64,000 bases of DNA from an uncultured Opitutales bacterium (GTDB taxonomy: Bacteria; Verrucomicrobiota; Verrucomicrobiia; Opitutales; Seribacteraceae). Below are positions 19,005 to 28,868 of the stretch, in pieces. Below the pieces are notes generated by a model that saw only the letters and a program-made list of their open reading frames with translations, was not told the origin of the DNA and ran no database searches. The stretch covers positions 1-64,000 of the forward strand of contig CALSMY010000008.1 of NCBI GenBank assembly GCA_943787575.1, written 5' to 3'. Position 1 is the first letter of the stretch, and each line of letters starts with the position of its first letter. A program made the position numbers and the translations under genes.

Positions 19005-20861
19005 TTAAGGGCGAAAACCAAAGGACCCACGATACCAGGATAACCACGAATAGGTCCGTCGGGGATTGTCCAGTGCACGGATAACAGACTCGGCATCGTT
19101 CAACCCACTTGCACCGGCCAGGGCTTGCAGGGTTGTCATTTGAGAAGATGTGTGAACCTTGGCTTCTGCATCAAGCATTTCTGTAAATTCATCCATGGGA
19201 TTGCTGACCTCTGGGATTTCAATCACTTCAAAATCATCCCCCAACTCTGCCAATTCAGCTGCCCGATCAATGGCATCGTATAAACCGCCAAGTTCCTGTA
19301 CCAAGCCAATTTCATGGGCATCCTCTCCCATCCATACCCTTCCCTCAGCATGCTTATGAACAACCTGAGGAGTAAGCCCACGCCCATTGGCTACAAGATC
19401 CACAAACTTACCATAGAGAGATTCCACATGGGTTTGTAAAACTTTCATTTCCTGCTGAGTTTTCGGACGGGAAACTCCAAGCAGATCAGCAGACGGATGC
19501 GTCTTTACCGAATCGAAAGAGGCCCCAAACCGGGCACCAAGTCCTGAAGGTTGGGGAGTAACCCGAACACACCAATGGACCCGGTAATTGTTTGTTCATG
19601 GGCGAGTAAAAGGTCACAATCTGTGGCGATCCAATACCCACCGGATGCAGCCACTGCCCCCATGGAAACCACCACGGGCAAACCTTCCTTACGGGCCCGG
19701 CTGATTTCCTGCAAAATGGCATCGGATCCAGATACGCTCCCTCCCGGGCTGTTGACGCGCAATACAATTGCCCGACAGTTTTCATCGTTCCATGCTGAGC
19801 GTATCCGACTGACAATCTCACCTCCTCCAACCATGGATCCATCATCTGCCCATCCGTCTACGATTACACCCTCTACATAAATCACTGCAATCTCAGGACT
19901 ACGAAAATGTCCTTCAGGTCCTTGAAGGGATTCACCCGGTTGCGGGCGGTCCAAATAGTCAATCAGAGCAACCTCCTCGTACCAGTCGCCATCCTCATTC
20001 AAAGCTCCCCTCTCAATAATCAAATCGATAAATTGATCATGGGTAAGGATTTTATCAATCAATCCATTCTCGATTGCATCTTCCGGCTCGAATAGAAATT
20101 TGGTAGCCAAGGTGGTATTCAATTCATCAAAGGATAGATCTCTCCGCTGGGCAATAAATCCGAGATAATCAGACCAGCGAACATCTAACAACCGTTTGAT
20201 TTGTTCCCGGTTTTCTGGGCTGTATGCATTGGAAGTAAAAGGTTCAACCGCTCCTTTGTATCGACCGGTCCGGATGACCTGTACACCAACCCCATATTTT
20301 TTGAGAGTATCTCCGAGAAACAAGTCGCCACTGGCCAGACCATTAAGCAGCAAAGTGCCCGATGGATCCATGTACAATTCATCACATGCGGCAAAAACCA
20401 GGTAATCGAGTTGGGATGGACTGTGACAGAACCCAATCACTGGTTTACCCGAGCTCTTAAAATCTTCCATACCCTCGATCATTTCACGCACCGTGGAATA
20501 TCCGCATCCATAATCCTGTGGCTGAAAACTTCCTTTCACTAAAATTCCCGAAATTCGCCTGTCCGTTTTTGCCTTCCTCAAAGCATCCAAAACCTCCAGT
20601 AAATGGGCCTGCATCGGCCTAACTTCATCTGTCAAGGCTTGTTCAGCAACATCCTCAAAGGTTAGCCCACCTGGACGCTCAGTCAGATTCATCGTAAGGT
20701 CGAGCACAAGAAAGGAAGACTTTCTAATTTCCGGCTTTGGGACTTTCAAGAAATGAAGCAAAAATTCCCCCCAGAAGGAAGAAAAAGACCAAAGCAAAAA
20801 GAATGGTCGAAACTATTGATACGGCGAATTTTCGCAGAACTTCGGAAAAAAACTTTTTCAT
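19005..20861 (-). CDS. sppA: Signal peptide peptidase SppA, 67K type, with two frame breaks
   Basis: Membrane-bound serine protease that degrades cleaved signal peptides. Three pieces join. The N-terminal anchor starts at ATG 20861 (MKKFFSEVLRKF, then IVSTILFALVFFFLL). The first and second S49 domains run to 19505. A C-terminal piece starts near 19448. The general-base lysine lies in RTGRYKGAVEPF and the nucleophilic serine in AVAASGGYWIA. Frames change near 20745 (FLE/KVPKPEIRKSS) and near 19525, where one added base restores GARFGASFDSVKTHPSADLL. The total of about 618 residues equals the tandem 67K type. Both breaks look like single missing bases, so the gene is probably intact in the organism. 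Confidence 0.85.
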
Positions 20862-20951
20862 GCGTTTAAAGGTAAGAAAAAACACCTGATTAGACCAAAG
20901 GTCGAAGAAAAACTTTGCCTGCCATCGGAAATCCACCATCGTGCGATAGTC

Positions 20952-22403
20952 ATGGATGACGAACCTCTAAGCGTGGAACGCAAGGCCTTGCGTATTAATT
21001 TGGACCCTGCCAAGTATGGTACCTTTGCCGAAATTGGAGCGGGTCAGGAAGTGGGCAGAAATTTTTTCCAGGCGGGTGGAGCCGCTGGTACGGTAGCAAA
21101 AACCATTTCTGCTTATGATATGAAATTTAGCGACTCCATCTATGGAGACGCCGGTCGCTATGTTTCTCGGCAACGCCTAGTGCAAATGTTGGAACACGAA
21201 TTTGGTCTGCTCGACCAACGCCTGACCCCAGACCGGGGGAATGAATCTACTTTTTTTGCTTTTGCCAATACGGTAGCCGCCCTCAATTACAATAAGACCA
21301 ACGAATGCCACGGGTGGATGGGTATACGCTTGCAGCTTGAACCACTAGGTAAACCACACGACATTATCCTGCATGTCCGTATGCTTGACCGTGACAACCG
21401 TTTACAACAGGACGCTATTGGCAGGCTTGGAGTAAATATTGTTTACGGGGCATTTCACTTACGGGATGAACCAGGCAAGTTCATAGCCGGATTGCTCGAC
21501 GAAATTGGCCCCGATCGTATTGAGGTGGATATGATTGAATTCAATGGACCGGATTTTGAAAAACGGGATAATCGTATCCTCTGCCTCGAACTTATCCGTA
21601 ACGGTCTTACCCATGCAGTGATGTTCGATGAAAGCGGCTATGTGGTACAAGCCGCAGAAAAGCTCTATAAACAATCCTGCCTGATTGAACGCGGTAGCTT
21701 TCGTCCATTGACCAAGGTAAACCTCGATATGTTAGAGAAAGCCAAAGCTCAATTTATAAACCGGGAAGAGGTTGATGAATCCAGGCTCAAAGTATTTATG
21801 GAACTTACCCTAGGTTCTTTGGGAGACGACGGCGATGTGGATCATGATGATTTTATCGCTCGTATTGAAGTGATTAATGCCTGTGGTTACGGTGTATTAG
21901 TTACCAATTATTTTGAGTATTATCGACTATCTTCATACTTACGCAACTTGGTCAAAGAACCGATTGGATTGGTGCTTGGGCTTAACAACCTCGCCGATAT
22001 TTTTAAGGAGGAATACTATTGCGCTCTGGATGGAGGAATTCTTGAAGCCTTTGGCATTTTGTTTAAGGAAAACCTCCGTATCTATGCCTATCCGATCGAA
22101 CAGGAAACCTTTGATGCATACAGCCAGCAAATGGGCAGGGGAGATAATGTGGAAGCCGTGGCAAACAAGGATGGATTGATCACCATAGACAACCTGGTGG
22201 TCGCAGAAAACCTCCGGAACCTTTATAAATATGTTCGGGAAAATGGATTTCTTGAAACCATTGAACATTGCGATCGTGAAAACATGAAACTCTTTTCACG
22301 GGATGTTTTTCAAAAAGTATGTTCCCGCGAAACTGGATGGCAGGACCCCCTCCCCCAACCCGTCCACGAGATGATTGATGCAAAAGGCCTGTGGACTTGT
22401 TAA
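20952..22403 (+). CDS. Conserved protein of unknown function (GTFAEIGAGQEVGRNFF family)
   Basis: 483 residues, soluble, unbroken. The N-terminal block YGTFAEIGAGQEVGRNFF with AAGTVAKTISAYDMKFSDSIYG is strongly recognisable from a widespread bacterial family that databases label inconsistently (nicotinate-nucleotide adenylyltransferase, TonB-dependent receptor). I see neither an adenylyltransferase HxGH motif nor a signal peptide or TonB box, so both labels look wrong. A GRLGVNIVYGAFHLRD segment and a long acidic second half follow. Divergent from sppA with about 90 bp between. Function unknown; family identity rests on memory of the N-terminal motif. Confidence 0.75.
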   Translation: MDDEPLSVERKALRINLDPAKYGTFAEIGAGQEVGRNFFQAGGAAGTVAKTISAYDMKFSDSIYGDAGRYVSRQRLVQMLEHEFGLLDQRLTPDRGNESTFFAFANTVAALNYNKTNECHGWMGIRLQLEPLGKPHDIILHVRMLDRDNRLQQDAIGRLGVNIVYGAFHLRDEPGKFIAGLLDEIGPDRIEVDMIEFNGPDFEKRDNRILCLELIRNGLTHAVMFDESGYVVQAAEKLYKQSCLIERGSFRPLTKVNLDMLEKAKAQFINREEVDESRLKVFMELTLGSLGDDGDVDHDDFIARIEVINACGYGVLVTNYFEYYRLSSYLRNLVKEPIGLVLGLNNLADIFKEEYYCALDGGILEAFGILFKENLRIYAYPIEQETFDAYSQQMGRGDNVEAVANKDGLITIDNLVVAENLRNLYKYVRENGFLETIEHCDRENMKLFSRDVFQKVCSRETGWQDPLPQPVHEMIDAKGLWTC

Positions 22404-22431
22404 GCCAGGTTTAGTTAACTGTCTAATTCCA

Positions 22432-23070
22432 ATGTATCTTTCCAACCCGCAACGAATAAAAAAAGTATTGCTACACTTGGCAAAACGACCATTCGACCTT
22501 CCGTTCTATCTGAAAAATTCTCTAGGCTCCCAATCTCCATTGGATCTACAACTTCCTTGGTGGAGTCTTTCTTCTATTCACTATGTTGAAAAAAAGATTC
22601 CTGATTCATCAAAGGTTTTCGAGTGGGGTTCTGGGGGATCGACCTTATTTTTGGGTGAAAATTTCCACTCGGTTAACTCGGTCGAACACGACACCAAATG
22701 GTTTGAAGAGGTTAACCTAAAAGTTAGTCAATCTAAGTTAGCTTCCATACAATTAAAGTTAGCCGAAATAAATTTGGATAATCAAGAAGCCTTCGAGAAT
22801 TGTGCATATTTAAGAGCTCTTGATCATGAAGTGGACTTTGTAGTTGTTGATGGGGAAGATCACTTTGGACCTGATTCCACATGGTCTGCAAGAACGAGTT
22901 GTTTTCAAAGAGCCCAGAAATTTATTTCCAAAGGAGGTATTATTCTGGTGGACGATTCATGGAGGTATCCAGAAATCAGAAATTTATCCAGAGCAAAGAA
23001 TATAGAGATTCACGAAGGAATAGGCCCGTGTAGAGCCGGTGTAACCTCCACAGATTTACACTTTTATTAA
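22432..23070 (+). CDS. Class I SAM-dependent methyltransferase-like protein
   Basis: About 212 residues from ATG 22432 (MYLSNPQRIKK). An earlier in-frame codon at 22375 would overlap the previous gene. Motif I appears as VFEWGSGGSTLFLGENF, followed by an acidic strand end (VNSVEHD), VDFVVVDGEDHFGPDS and a late strand GGIILVDDSWRYPE, as in small methyltransferases of glycan clusters. It is more AT-rich than its neighbours and resembles genes of the 45-55 kb island, so it may be a stray from a similar locus. Substrate unknown. Confidence 0.65.
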   Translation: MYLSNPQRIKKVLLHLAKRPFDLPFYLKNSLGSQSPLDLQLPWWSLSSIHYVEKKIPDSSKVFEWGSGGSTLFLGENFHSVNSVEHDTKWFEEVNLKVSQSKLASIQLKLAEINLDNQEAFENCAYLRALDHEVDFVVVDGEDHFGPDSTWSARTSCFQRAQKFISKGGIILVDDSWRYPEIRNLSRAKNIEIHEGIGPCRAGVTSTDLHFY

Positions 23071-23079
23071 TTTAGATTC

Positions 23080-23970
23080 CTAAAACTCAAAATCCGCGTA
23101 GACCATGCGGTGATCGGAGCCCTCGAGGCAGCGTAGGTAATCTGCAATTCTAGCCGAACCCTCAAGGTAGTGCTCTTTCATAGATGGACTGGCCAAAAGG
23201 TAATCCAGGCGGTCATAACTATCTTGCTTGGCATAGTAATGAGTCCAGAAATACCCAAGGCTATCCCGACAGGGAAGCATATGGCTTAAGACCGTTTTAT
23301 TCACTTTAAGAAAGCGTCTCAAAGGGGCGGTATTTTTAAAATCATTAAAATCTCCAACAATCATGTGGGTTGGGTTGGTCTCAGGCGGATAGGTTTGACG
23401 GATAAAATCCCTCATTGCCCGCGCTTCCTTTTCTCGTAAATCCGCAGCCTGGGGATCATCTTTTCTCTCTGTCCATTTGCTCTTCAAATGAAGATTAAAT
23501 AACCTCCAGGTTTTTCCCTTGGTACGAAACTCAACCTCCATGAGTCCTCTTCTTGATCGCACGGTCTCGTTAAAATATGAGAACCCTATATTAAGATGAG
23601 ATTTTTTTGAGATAATGGGCAACCTGCTTAGCAAAGCAAGGTGGCGCTGTTCATCTTTTTCTCCACGCACCCAGTAGGAATTTTTATAATGGCCAATTCC
23701 TGAGCCGTTTAAATCTCTCCATAATTCATTGAGATAGTGTGGTTCTCCTATCTCCTGCAATGCCAAAATATCCGGATTAACCCGGCGAATTATGGAACGA
23801 ATTATCCCATTTTCAATTTCTGGCTTAGGGTAATCCTCACGCCAATAACCAGCAACCAACCGGTCCATCACCAGGTAATTTTTTACATTGTAGGATGCAA
23901 CCCTTACCCGCTCCCCATAGAGGGAAAATGCGAGCAGCAGAAGAATTGAAAGCTTAACAAATATTAGCAA
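23080..23970 (-). CDS. Secreted endonuclease/exonuclease/phosphatase family protein
   Basis: 296 residues with a signal peptide (MLIFVKLSILLLLAFSLYG). EEP-fold landmarks in order are RVASYNVKNYL, DILALQEIGEPHYLNEL (metal-binding Glu), RLFNLHLKSKW, MIVGDFNDFKNTAPL (Asp/Asn pair), YDRLDYLLAS and the final catalytic SDHRMVYADF. A metal-dependent phosphodiesterase, possibly an extracellular nuclease or a lipid phosphatase. It starts 4 bp after the SHD1-repeat gene on the same strand, so the two exported proteins are probably co-made. Confidence 0.88.
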   Translation of the reverse strand: MLIFVKLSILLLLAFSLYGERVRVASYNVKNYLVMDRLVAGYWREDYPKPEIENGIIRSIIRRVNPDILALQEIGEPHYLNELWRDLNGSGIGHYKNSYWVRGEKDEQRHLALLSRLPIISKKSHLNIGFSYFNETVRSRRGLMEVEFRTKGKTWRLFNLHLKSKWTERKDDPQAADLREKEARAMRDFIRQTYPPETNPTHMIVGDFNDFKNTAPLRRFLKVNKTVLSHMLPCRDSLGYFWTHYYAKQDSYDRLDYLLASPSMKEHYLEGSARIADYLRCLEGSDHRMVYADFEF

Positions 23971-23974
23971 TCCC

Positions 23975-25618
23975 TCAACCTGCCCCGCGAATAACTTTTA
24001 AGTCCAAGCGTTCGCTTTTTTTAATTTCTAACCTCTGCTTGAAATCACCGGGGGTTTTTGAAGATCCTGCTTCGTGCCCATCCATACTCTTCAAAAGAAT
24101 GTAGGCTCCCTGTACAGGAAATACTTGAGAGTATCCATCCCACCATGACAAATATGCCGATCTTGTACTTGCAGATTTTACTTTTATTTTATGTTCACCA
24201 AAAGGAGATCCCCGAAACTCAGCATATTTAATTGGGTTGTAATCTACAGACTTTTTCCCTCCTTTCGAAAATTTGTTTTTTATATCATCCCATTTTTCAT
24301 TAAAGGGAAATTTAAGTGTCTTGCCGGCAACGGGATCAACATACAAAGCACCATCACCCGCTGCTTCTTTAATTTGTTCCAAAGTTGCATTCGCCGCATC
24401 GATAATTGAGGGCGCTCTCATATCTATCCTCAGAATGGATGGAAACTCCTCACTTTTAGGCTCTTTTACCTTTCCCCAAAAGGCCATACCCGCGTGAGAG
24501 AACTCAAAACTATATTCAAAAGTAGAGCCATTTTCCCATTCCCCTTTTACGATGGTTGTTCGACGGTCCTGTGATACGGGAGGGGATGAAGCAAGGCTTT
24601 TAACGCGTCTTCTTGACCAACCCTTCCCAGTTGATTTTGTATAACCGTAAATATCTATTACGATGGGAGATTTTTGCACTCGGGCACCATCTTCATCCAG
24701 CAGCCAAATATGTGCCAAGCGCCCGTTAGCATGCAAACCACCTTCAAAAGCGACACTCTCAAGGTAAGTATTGTATCCTTTCCACTTTCCTGATCCATAC
24801 CTCTCCAGCACTTTTTCTCCTCCCCCAAGAATTGTCGGAACAAGGGACTTCTTAAGTTTCTGCAGGGCTTTCCCTAAAGCGATAGATTGAGGATCCAGTT
24901 TCGTCCAAGGCAATGACATCGGACTGGATCGGCCGCGGATTTTAAGATCTACTCCCTGATCGTCTGCAGATACAAAAGATGCCTGCAATGGGCGACCATC
25001 GGAGCTTGTCCATGTGTGCACCTTATCCAAATCAGCTTCCACCACTTTTGGGGGAACAACTTTTACGGGTTTTGCCGGGGCAGAAGGTTTGGGAGGAGCG
25101 GGACGGTGCTTTTCGGCTAAGGGCTGTAATAGTTTGGCCAATGCCTGTGACTCTAGGGCGAACCTATCTAATCCTATGGTAAATACCTTAGCTCCACCAT
25201 TCATTGATAATGTGAGCTGGTCTCCCTTGAGAGAAACAAACTTTGCTTCCAGTGCCCGACCGTCAGCACTTTGCCAATCATGTTCTATGTCCAAAGCTTC
25301 GGGCCCGAGTAAATCTTCGGGCACTGCAGCGAGAATCTCGTCGAATGGAGAAGATGTGGCAGGCGGAGCCTTGGGTGCGGGTGCTCCCAGTTGTTTAGCT
25401 AATGCCTGCGATTGAGCGTCTAAAGTATTCAGAGGCAAAGGAAAGACTTGGCCATTCCACTTGATGGTCACTGTTTGAGCTGCCTGGTCGAGAGAGATAA
25501 AAGAGGCTTGTAAGGTTCGACCTTGGGTGTCCGTCCACGGGTGAAGGGTTTCATCCTGACCCATGCTCGTAGCAAAGGGAAGGATAAGAATGAGGGCTAA
25601 TAGATAGGGCTTATTCAT
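23975..25618 (-). CDS. Secreted protein with three SHD1 (SLA1 homology) repeats
   Basis: 547 residues with a signal peptide (MNKPYLLALILILPFATSMG). Three SHD1-type repeats occupy about residues 24-76, 105-165 and 200-255, each with the pattern W(T/Q)-x-x-(D/Q)GR-x-L-(Q/E)A-(S/K)F(I/V)S and ending in ALAK or ALGK. They are joined by Pro/Ala/Lys-rich linkers. The C-terminal half (about 260-547) is a domain I do not recognise, with WKGYNTYLESVAFEGGLHANG. SHD1 repeats are abundant in exported verrucomicrobial proteins; what they bind is unclear. The start overlaps the glcD stop by 4 bp. Confidence 0.82.
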   Translation of the reverse strand: MNKPYLLALILILPFATSMGQDETLHPWTDTQGRTLQASFISLDQAAQTVTIKWNGQVFPLPLNTLDAQSQALAKQLGAPAPKAPPATSSPFDEILAAVPEDLLGPEALDIEHDWQSADGRALEAKFVSLKGDQLTLSMNGGAKVFTIGLDRFALESQALAKLLQPLAEKHRPAPPKPSAPAKPVKVVPPKVVEADLDKVHTWTSSDGRPLQASFVSADDQGVDLKIRGRSSPMSLPWTKLDPQSIALGKALQKLKKSLVPTILGGGEKVLERYGSGKWKGYNTYLESVAFEGGLHANGRLAHIWLLDEDGARVQKSPIVIDIYGYTKSTGKGWSRRRVKSLASSPPVSQDRRTTIVKGEWENGSTFEYSFEFSHAGMAFWGKVKEPKSEEFPSILRIDMRAPSIIDAANATLEQIKEAAGDGALYVDPVAGKTLKFPFNEKWDDIKNKFSKGGKKSVDYNPIKYAEFRGSPFGEHKIKVKSASTRSAYLSWWDGYSQVFPVQGAYILLKSMDGHEAGSSKTPGDFKQRLEIKKSERLDLKVIRGAG

Positions 25619-27084
25619 GCTTCCTGTGGTTTTGGTTCTTCGTGTTCAAGTTCCCATGATAAAGTAGTGGGTATCTTTTTTTGATCCCAAGGATGGAAAA
25701 CGTCAAAAATTTTTCCCGGATTTAAAATTTTGTTTGGATCAAGAGCCTCTTTAATCGCCAGCATTGCCTGCCACTCTGCTTGATTAAATTGTTCGCGCAC
25801 AAAAGGAGTCTTGGCCAGTCCCACACCATGTTCCCCACTAATCGCCCCCCCAAGTTCGATGACTTTGCTCATCAATTCTTTAAGGGCGGATACTGCACGA
25901 CTGGTTTCCTCGGGATTTTCTTCATCGTACATTAAATTAACATGCAAGTTGCCATCTCCACAGTGTCCAAACACTCCAATTTTGATTCCATAACCTGCTC
26001 TTAACCTTTCGACTGCCTCAACTAATTCCACTTGTTTGTCCAAGGGCACAACCACATCTTCATTTAATTTGGTAGAGGCCAGTTTTTTCATGGAAGAAGA
26101 TCCCTGGCGCCGAACTTCCCACAATTCCTCAGCCTCCTCCAAGGAGTGAGCGGAACGATAAGCAAGGGCAGTCTTTTTTAACCAGCCTTCCAACTTCTTG
26201 GTCTGCTCATCCAACTGGCTTTCCGAACCGTCCAGTTCGATCAGAAGCATAGGATGGGGAGCGATACCGGGAAAAACATCCGTACCGACATATTCTTGCA
26301 GGCAATCAATGGTCCACCGGTCGAGGTATTCGAGGATGGAAGGTCGTAGACCAAGTTTGCGAAGTTCCCCAGGTGAGGACAAAGCAACCTCATCGCTTTC
26401 AAAAACTCCAAGAAAAGTACGTGTGCCTGGAGGAAGATCCACAAGTCGCAAAGTTGCCTCGGTTACCACGCCTAATGTACCCTCGCTTCCAATCCACAAA
26501 TCCCGCACATTGTAACCGGTGGCAAACTTGCGGGTCGCCCTGCCCCACTCCACATATTCTCCACTTGCGAGATATCCTGCCAGGGACAGTACATAGTCCC
26601 GGGTCACCCCATACTTCACACAGCGCAGACCACCAGCATTACAAGCGATATTCCCCCCAATTGTACAAAATTTCTTGGACGATGGATCGGGCGGATAAAA
26701 CAATCCACTTTCGGCTGCCAGGCTTTGCAAATCGGCCACCACTACCCCCGGCCCGCATCTTGCCAGCTGATTGTTCTCGTCGATTTTCAAATGATTCAAT
26801 TTCGAAAGATCAAGCACCCATCCGCCCGCTATTGGGGTCGCTCCACCGGTAAGGGATGATCCAGCACCTCTCGTGGTTACGGGGATTGCATGCTCATTCG
26901 CAATCCTCAGGACATCTCCAACCTGCTCGGCTTTATTAACCCGGATAACCGCATCAGGAAGGAAGCTAACCTTGAGCCCGTCATAGGATGCATCTTCTCT
27001 GGCTTGTTCCTCCAATTCGACACAATCGCCTAAAAGTTCAACGAGCTTGGATGAAGCATCAGCTATGGCAGTATAATCTTTCAT
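25615..27084 (-). CDS. FAD-linked 2-hydroxyacid oxidase/dehydrogenase (GlcD-like)
   Basis: 489-residue flavoprotein of the vanillyl-alcohol-oxidase superfamily. The FAD-binding PP-loop reads TTRGAGSSLTGGATPIAGG, followed by KFCTIGGNIACNAGG and IGSEGTLGVVTEATLRL. The C-terminal substrate domain has VFGHCGDGNLHVNLMYD (metal/substrate histidines) and ELGGAISGEHGVGLAKTPF. This is the glycolate oxidase GlcD / D-lactate dehydrogenase group. No GlcE or GlcF partner lies next to it, so a one-subunit dehydrogenase acting on D-lactate, glycolate or 2-hydroxyglutarate is as likely as glycolate oxidase. First gene of a minus-strand run with the SHD1 and EEP proteins. Confidence 0.9.
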   Translation of the reverse strand: MKDYTAIADASSKLVELLGDCVELEEQAREDASYDGLKVSFLPDAVIRVNKAEQVGDVLRIANEHAIPVTTRGAGSSLTGGATPIAGGWVLDLSKLNHLKIDENNQLARCGPGVVVADLQSLAAESGLFYPPDPSSKKFCTIGGNIACNAGGLRCVKYGVTRDYVLSLAGYLASGEYVEWGRATRKFATGYNVRDLWIGSEGTLGVVTEATLRLVDLPPGTRTFLGVFESDEVALSSPGELRKLGLRPSILEYLDRWTIDCLQEYVGTDVFPGIAPHPMLLIELDGSESQLDEQTKKLEGWLKKTALAYRSAHSLEEAEELWEVRRQGSSSMKKLASTKLNEDVVVPLDKQVELVEAVERLRAGYGIKIGVFGHCGDGNLHVNLMYDEENPEETSRAVSALKELMSKVIELGGAISGEHGVGLAKTPFVREQFNQAEWQAMLAIKEALDPNKILNPGKIFDVFHPWDQKKIPTTLSWELEHEEPKPQEA

Positions 27085-27148
27085 TGTTCCAAGTGCTTAT
27101 TCAAATACGAATACTTAAACCATGCAAGAAACGATCCATCCATTATAA

Positions 27149-28132
27149 CTATTCTTTAACCTTTCCAGAGTTCATCCAAGCAACGAGGAGTGACCCCATT
27201 AATAATTGAAACAAATGATAAGCAGTTATGGGGACAAGTATGGAAGCTAAGAGCGAATCGTGAACATTTGCAATTATTGCAAAAGCCAGGGGTATGCCGG
27301 TTGCCAAGGATTTTTGGGATATTATGAAGTAAGCACTTACCCGAATTCCCTTATCTTTGGAAATAACTCTGCCTGCTAGCCAGGCAAGAGCGGACATCCC
27401 AGTCCAACAAACAAGCAAAGAAATGATTAATTCGTCCCAACCCAGCTGAAACATTCCGCCTGAGGATCCCCGGGCAAAAGCTAGGTAGGATAAAACGAGA
27501 ATACAAAAGGGAGGAACCATAGCTTCCCCCTTCCTGGGTTCCTTCGTCCATACAAAAGGAAAATACCTGGATCCAATTCCTAGTAAGAGAGGTAACAAAA
27601 TAAGAATGAATATTTGTGGATAGATCGACCATGCAAATTTCACCGACGAAGAGATGAAGGATGCAAATAAAACAGGAAGAAGGAGTGGGGCTAAAAGGTT
27701 TGAAAGAAAAGAGTGTGTAAGAGCAAACTCTCCATTACCACCTGCAAGTTTAGAGTAAACTACACAACTTGAAACCGTCGTAGGTAAAACTAACAGAAAA
27801 AACCATCCAACTTGGACTTGTTGCAAAAAGCCAAATTGCATAAGCCCAAATGCACAAGCCCAAGGCACTAGAAAAATACAACTCTGTATGAGTAAAACTG
27901 TGCTTGGTTGTTTTAAGGCATCAACCAAGCCTGTTAGATTGATTGCCCGTCCAATAAAAAAAAAGATACATATGGTTGCCAAGTTCGAGATAAACTGGCC
28001 ATCAAACCATTCCCTTCCGAGTAAAAAGTCGGGATACATAAGCCCTAAAAAAGACGATCCAACCAGGCAAAGTGCAAAACCTATACCTTTGGGAAATTCT
28101 CTCTTCCTTGCCATCATCTTCGTAATAAGCAA
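27149..28132 (-). CDS. SBF-like (bile acid:sodium symporter-type) membrane transporter
   Basis: Up to 327 residues; the ATG at 28114 (MARKREFPKGIGF) may be the real start because the six residues before it add nothing. Around nine to ten hydrophobic helices, with VLLIQSCIFLVPWACAFGL, FFLLVLPTTVSSCVVYSKLAGGN and SLATGIPLAFAIIA, which matches the SBF-like/CPA2 group (PF13593). In that family the TTVSS..Y crossover region binds sodium. Substrate unknown (organic anions). Divergent from the folate operon at 28200. Confidence 0.8.
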   Translation of the reverse strand: MLITKMMARKREFPKGIGFALCLVGSSFLGLMYPDFLLGREWFDGQFISNLATICIFFFIGRAINLTGLVDALKQPSTVLLIQSCIFLVPWACAFGLMQFGFLQQVQVGWFFLLVLPTTVSSCVVYSKLAGGNGEFALTHSFLSNLLAPLLLPVLFASFISSSVKFAWSIYPQIFILILLPLLLGIGSRYFPFVWTKEPRKGEAMVPPFCILVLSYLAFARGSSGGMFQLGWDELIISLLVCWTGMSALAWLAGRVISKDKGIRVSAYFIISQKSLATGIPLAFAIIANVHDSLLASILVPITAYHLFQLLMGSLLVAWMNSGKVKE

Positions 28133-28199
28133 ATAGGTTCATTAGCGCAACCTTCCCAGTTTGCTCCCCATTTTGATCAATCCCTCTCCAATCCACCCT

Positions 28200-28868
28200 A
28201 TGTCTACCCGATTACTCACCGTTGATGCCGCTGGCACCCTTGTTCGTCCATGGCCCTCCGTTGGTGCAGTGTATGGCCGGACGGCTCGCGAACATGGAAT
28301 CGAAGTGTCGGATGAAGAAGTGAATACAGAATTTTATAAAACCTTTGGCAGATTACAGACCTGTAAACAAACAAATGAAGGAGAAGAAAGCGAATTTTGG
28401 CGCCAAGTGGTTACCCAAACCTTTCGCCCCTTTGCCGGGAATAAAAACCTCGATCCTTTGTTTGAAGAATTGTGGAATCTTTTTGCCAAGGGAGAATGTT
28501 GGAAGTTGGCAGAAAAGGCAGAATCAACACTAAACACCTTGCGTGTAAGGGGCTATGAACTGGCGGTGCTTTCCAATAACGATGCCCGTCTACGCAGTGT
28601 ACTTGCCGACTTAAAAATCGATCAGGCTTTCGATCATTTATTTATCTCCAGTGAAATGGGATGCGAAAAACCCGAGCTGGAAATTTTTCGAAAAGTCGAA
28701 CAAACCATGAATCGAAAACCAAATGAAATCCTCCACCTTGGAGATAGTCACTCCCGCGATTTTCTCGGTGCCAGAAAGGCCGGATGGTCTGCCCTTCTTT
28801 ACGGAGAACCCAAATTAGAAAATGAACAAATTTCCTGCTTTTCTGAATTACTTAATTATTTGCCGTGA
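28200..28868 (+). CDS. HAD-superfamily hydrolase, HDHD3/REG-2-like
   Basis: About 222 residues from ATG 28200 (MSTRLLTVDAAGTLVRPWP). Motif I is DAAGTL: the nucleophilic Asp is present but the second Asp of DxD is Ala, as is common in the HDHD3/REG-2 subgroup. Motif II (AVLSNNDARL), the lysine motif (GCEKPELEIF) and motif IV (HLGDSHSRDFLGARKAGW) follow. Its stop overlaps pabB by GTGA, so it leads a folate operon. The dihydroneopterin triphosphate phosphatase step lacks a universal enzyme in bacteria; this hydrolase is a contextual candidate only. Confidence 0.87.
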   Translation: MSTRLLTVDAAGTLVRPWPSVGAVYGRTAREHGIEVSDEEVNTEFYKTFGRLQTCKQTNEGEESEFWRQVVTQTFRPFAGNKNLDPLFEELWNLFAKGECWKLAEKAESTLNTLRVRGYELAVLSNNDARLRSVLADLKIDQAFDHLFISSEMGCEKPELEIFRKVEQTMNRKPNEILHLGDSHSRDFLGARKAGWSALLYGEPKLENEQISCFSELLNYLP

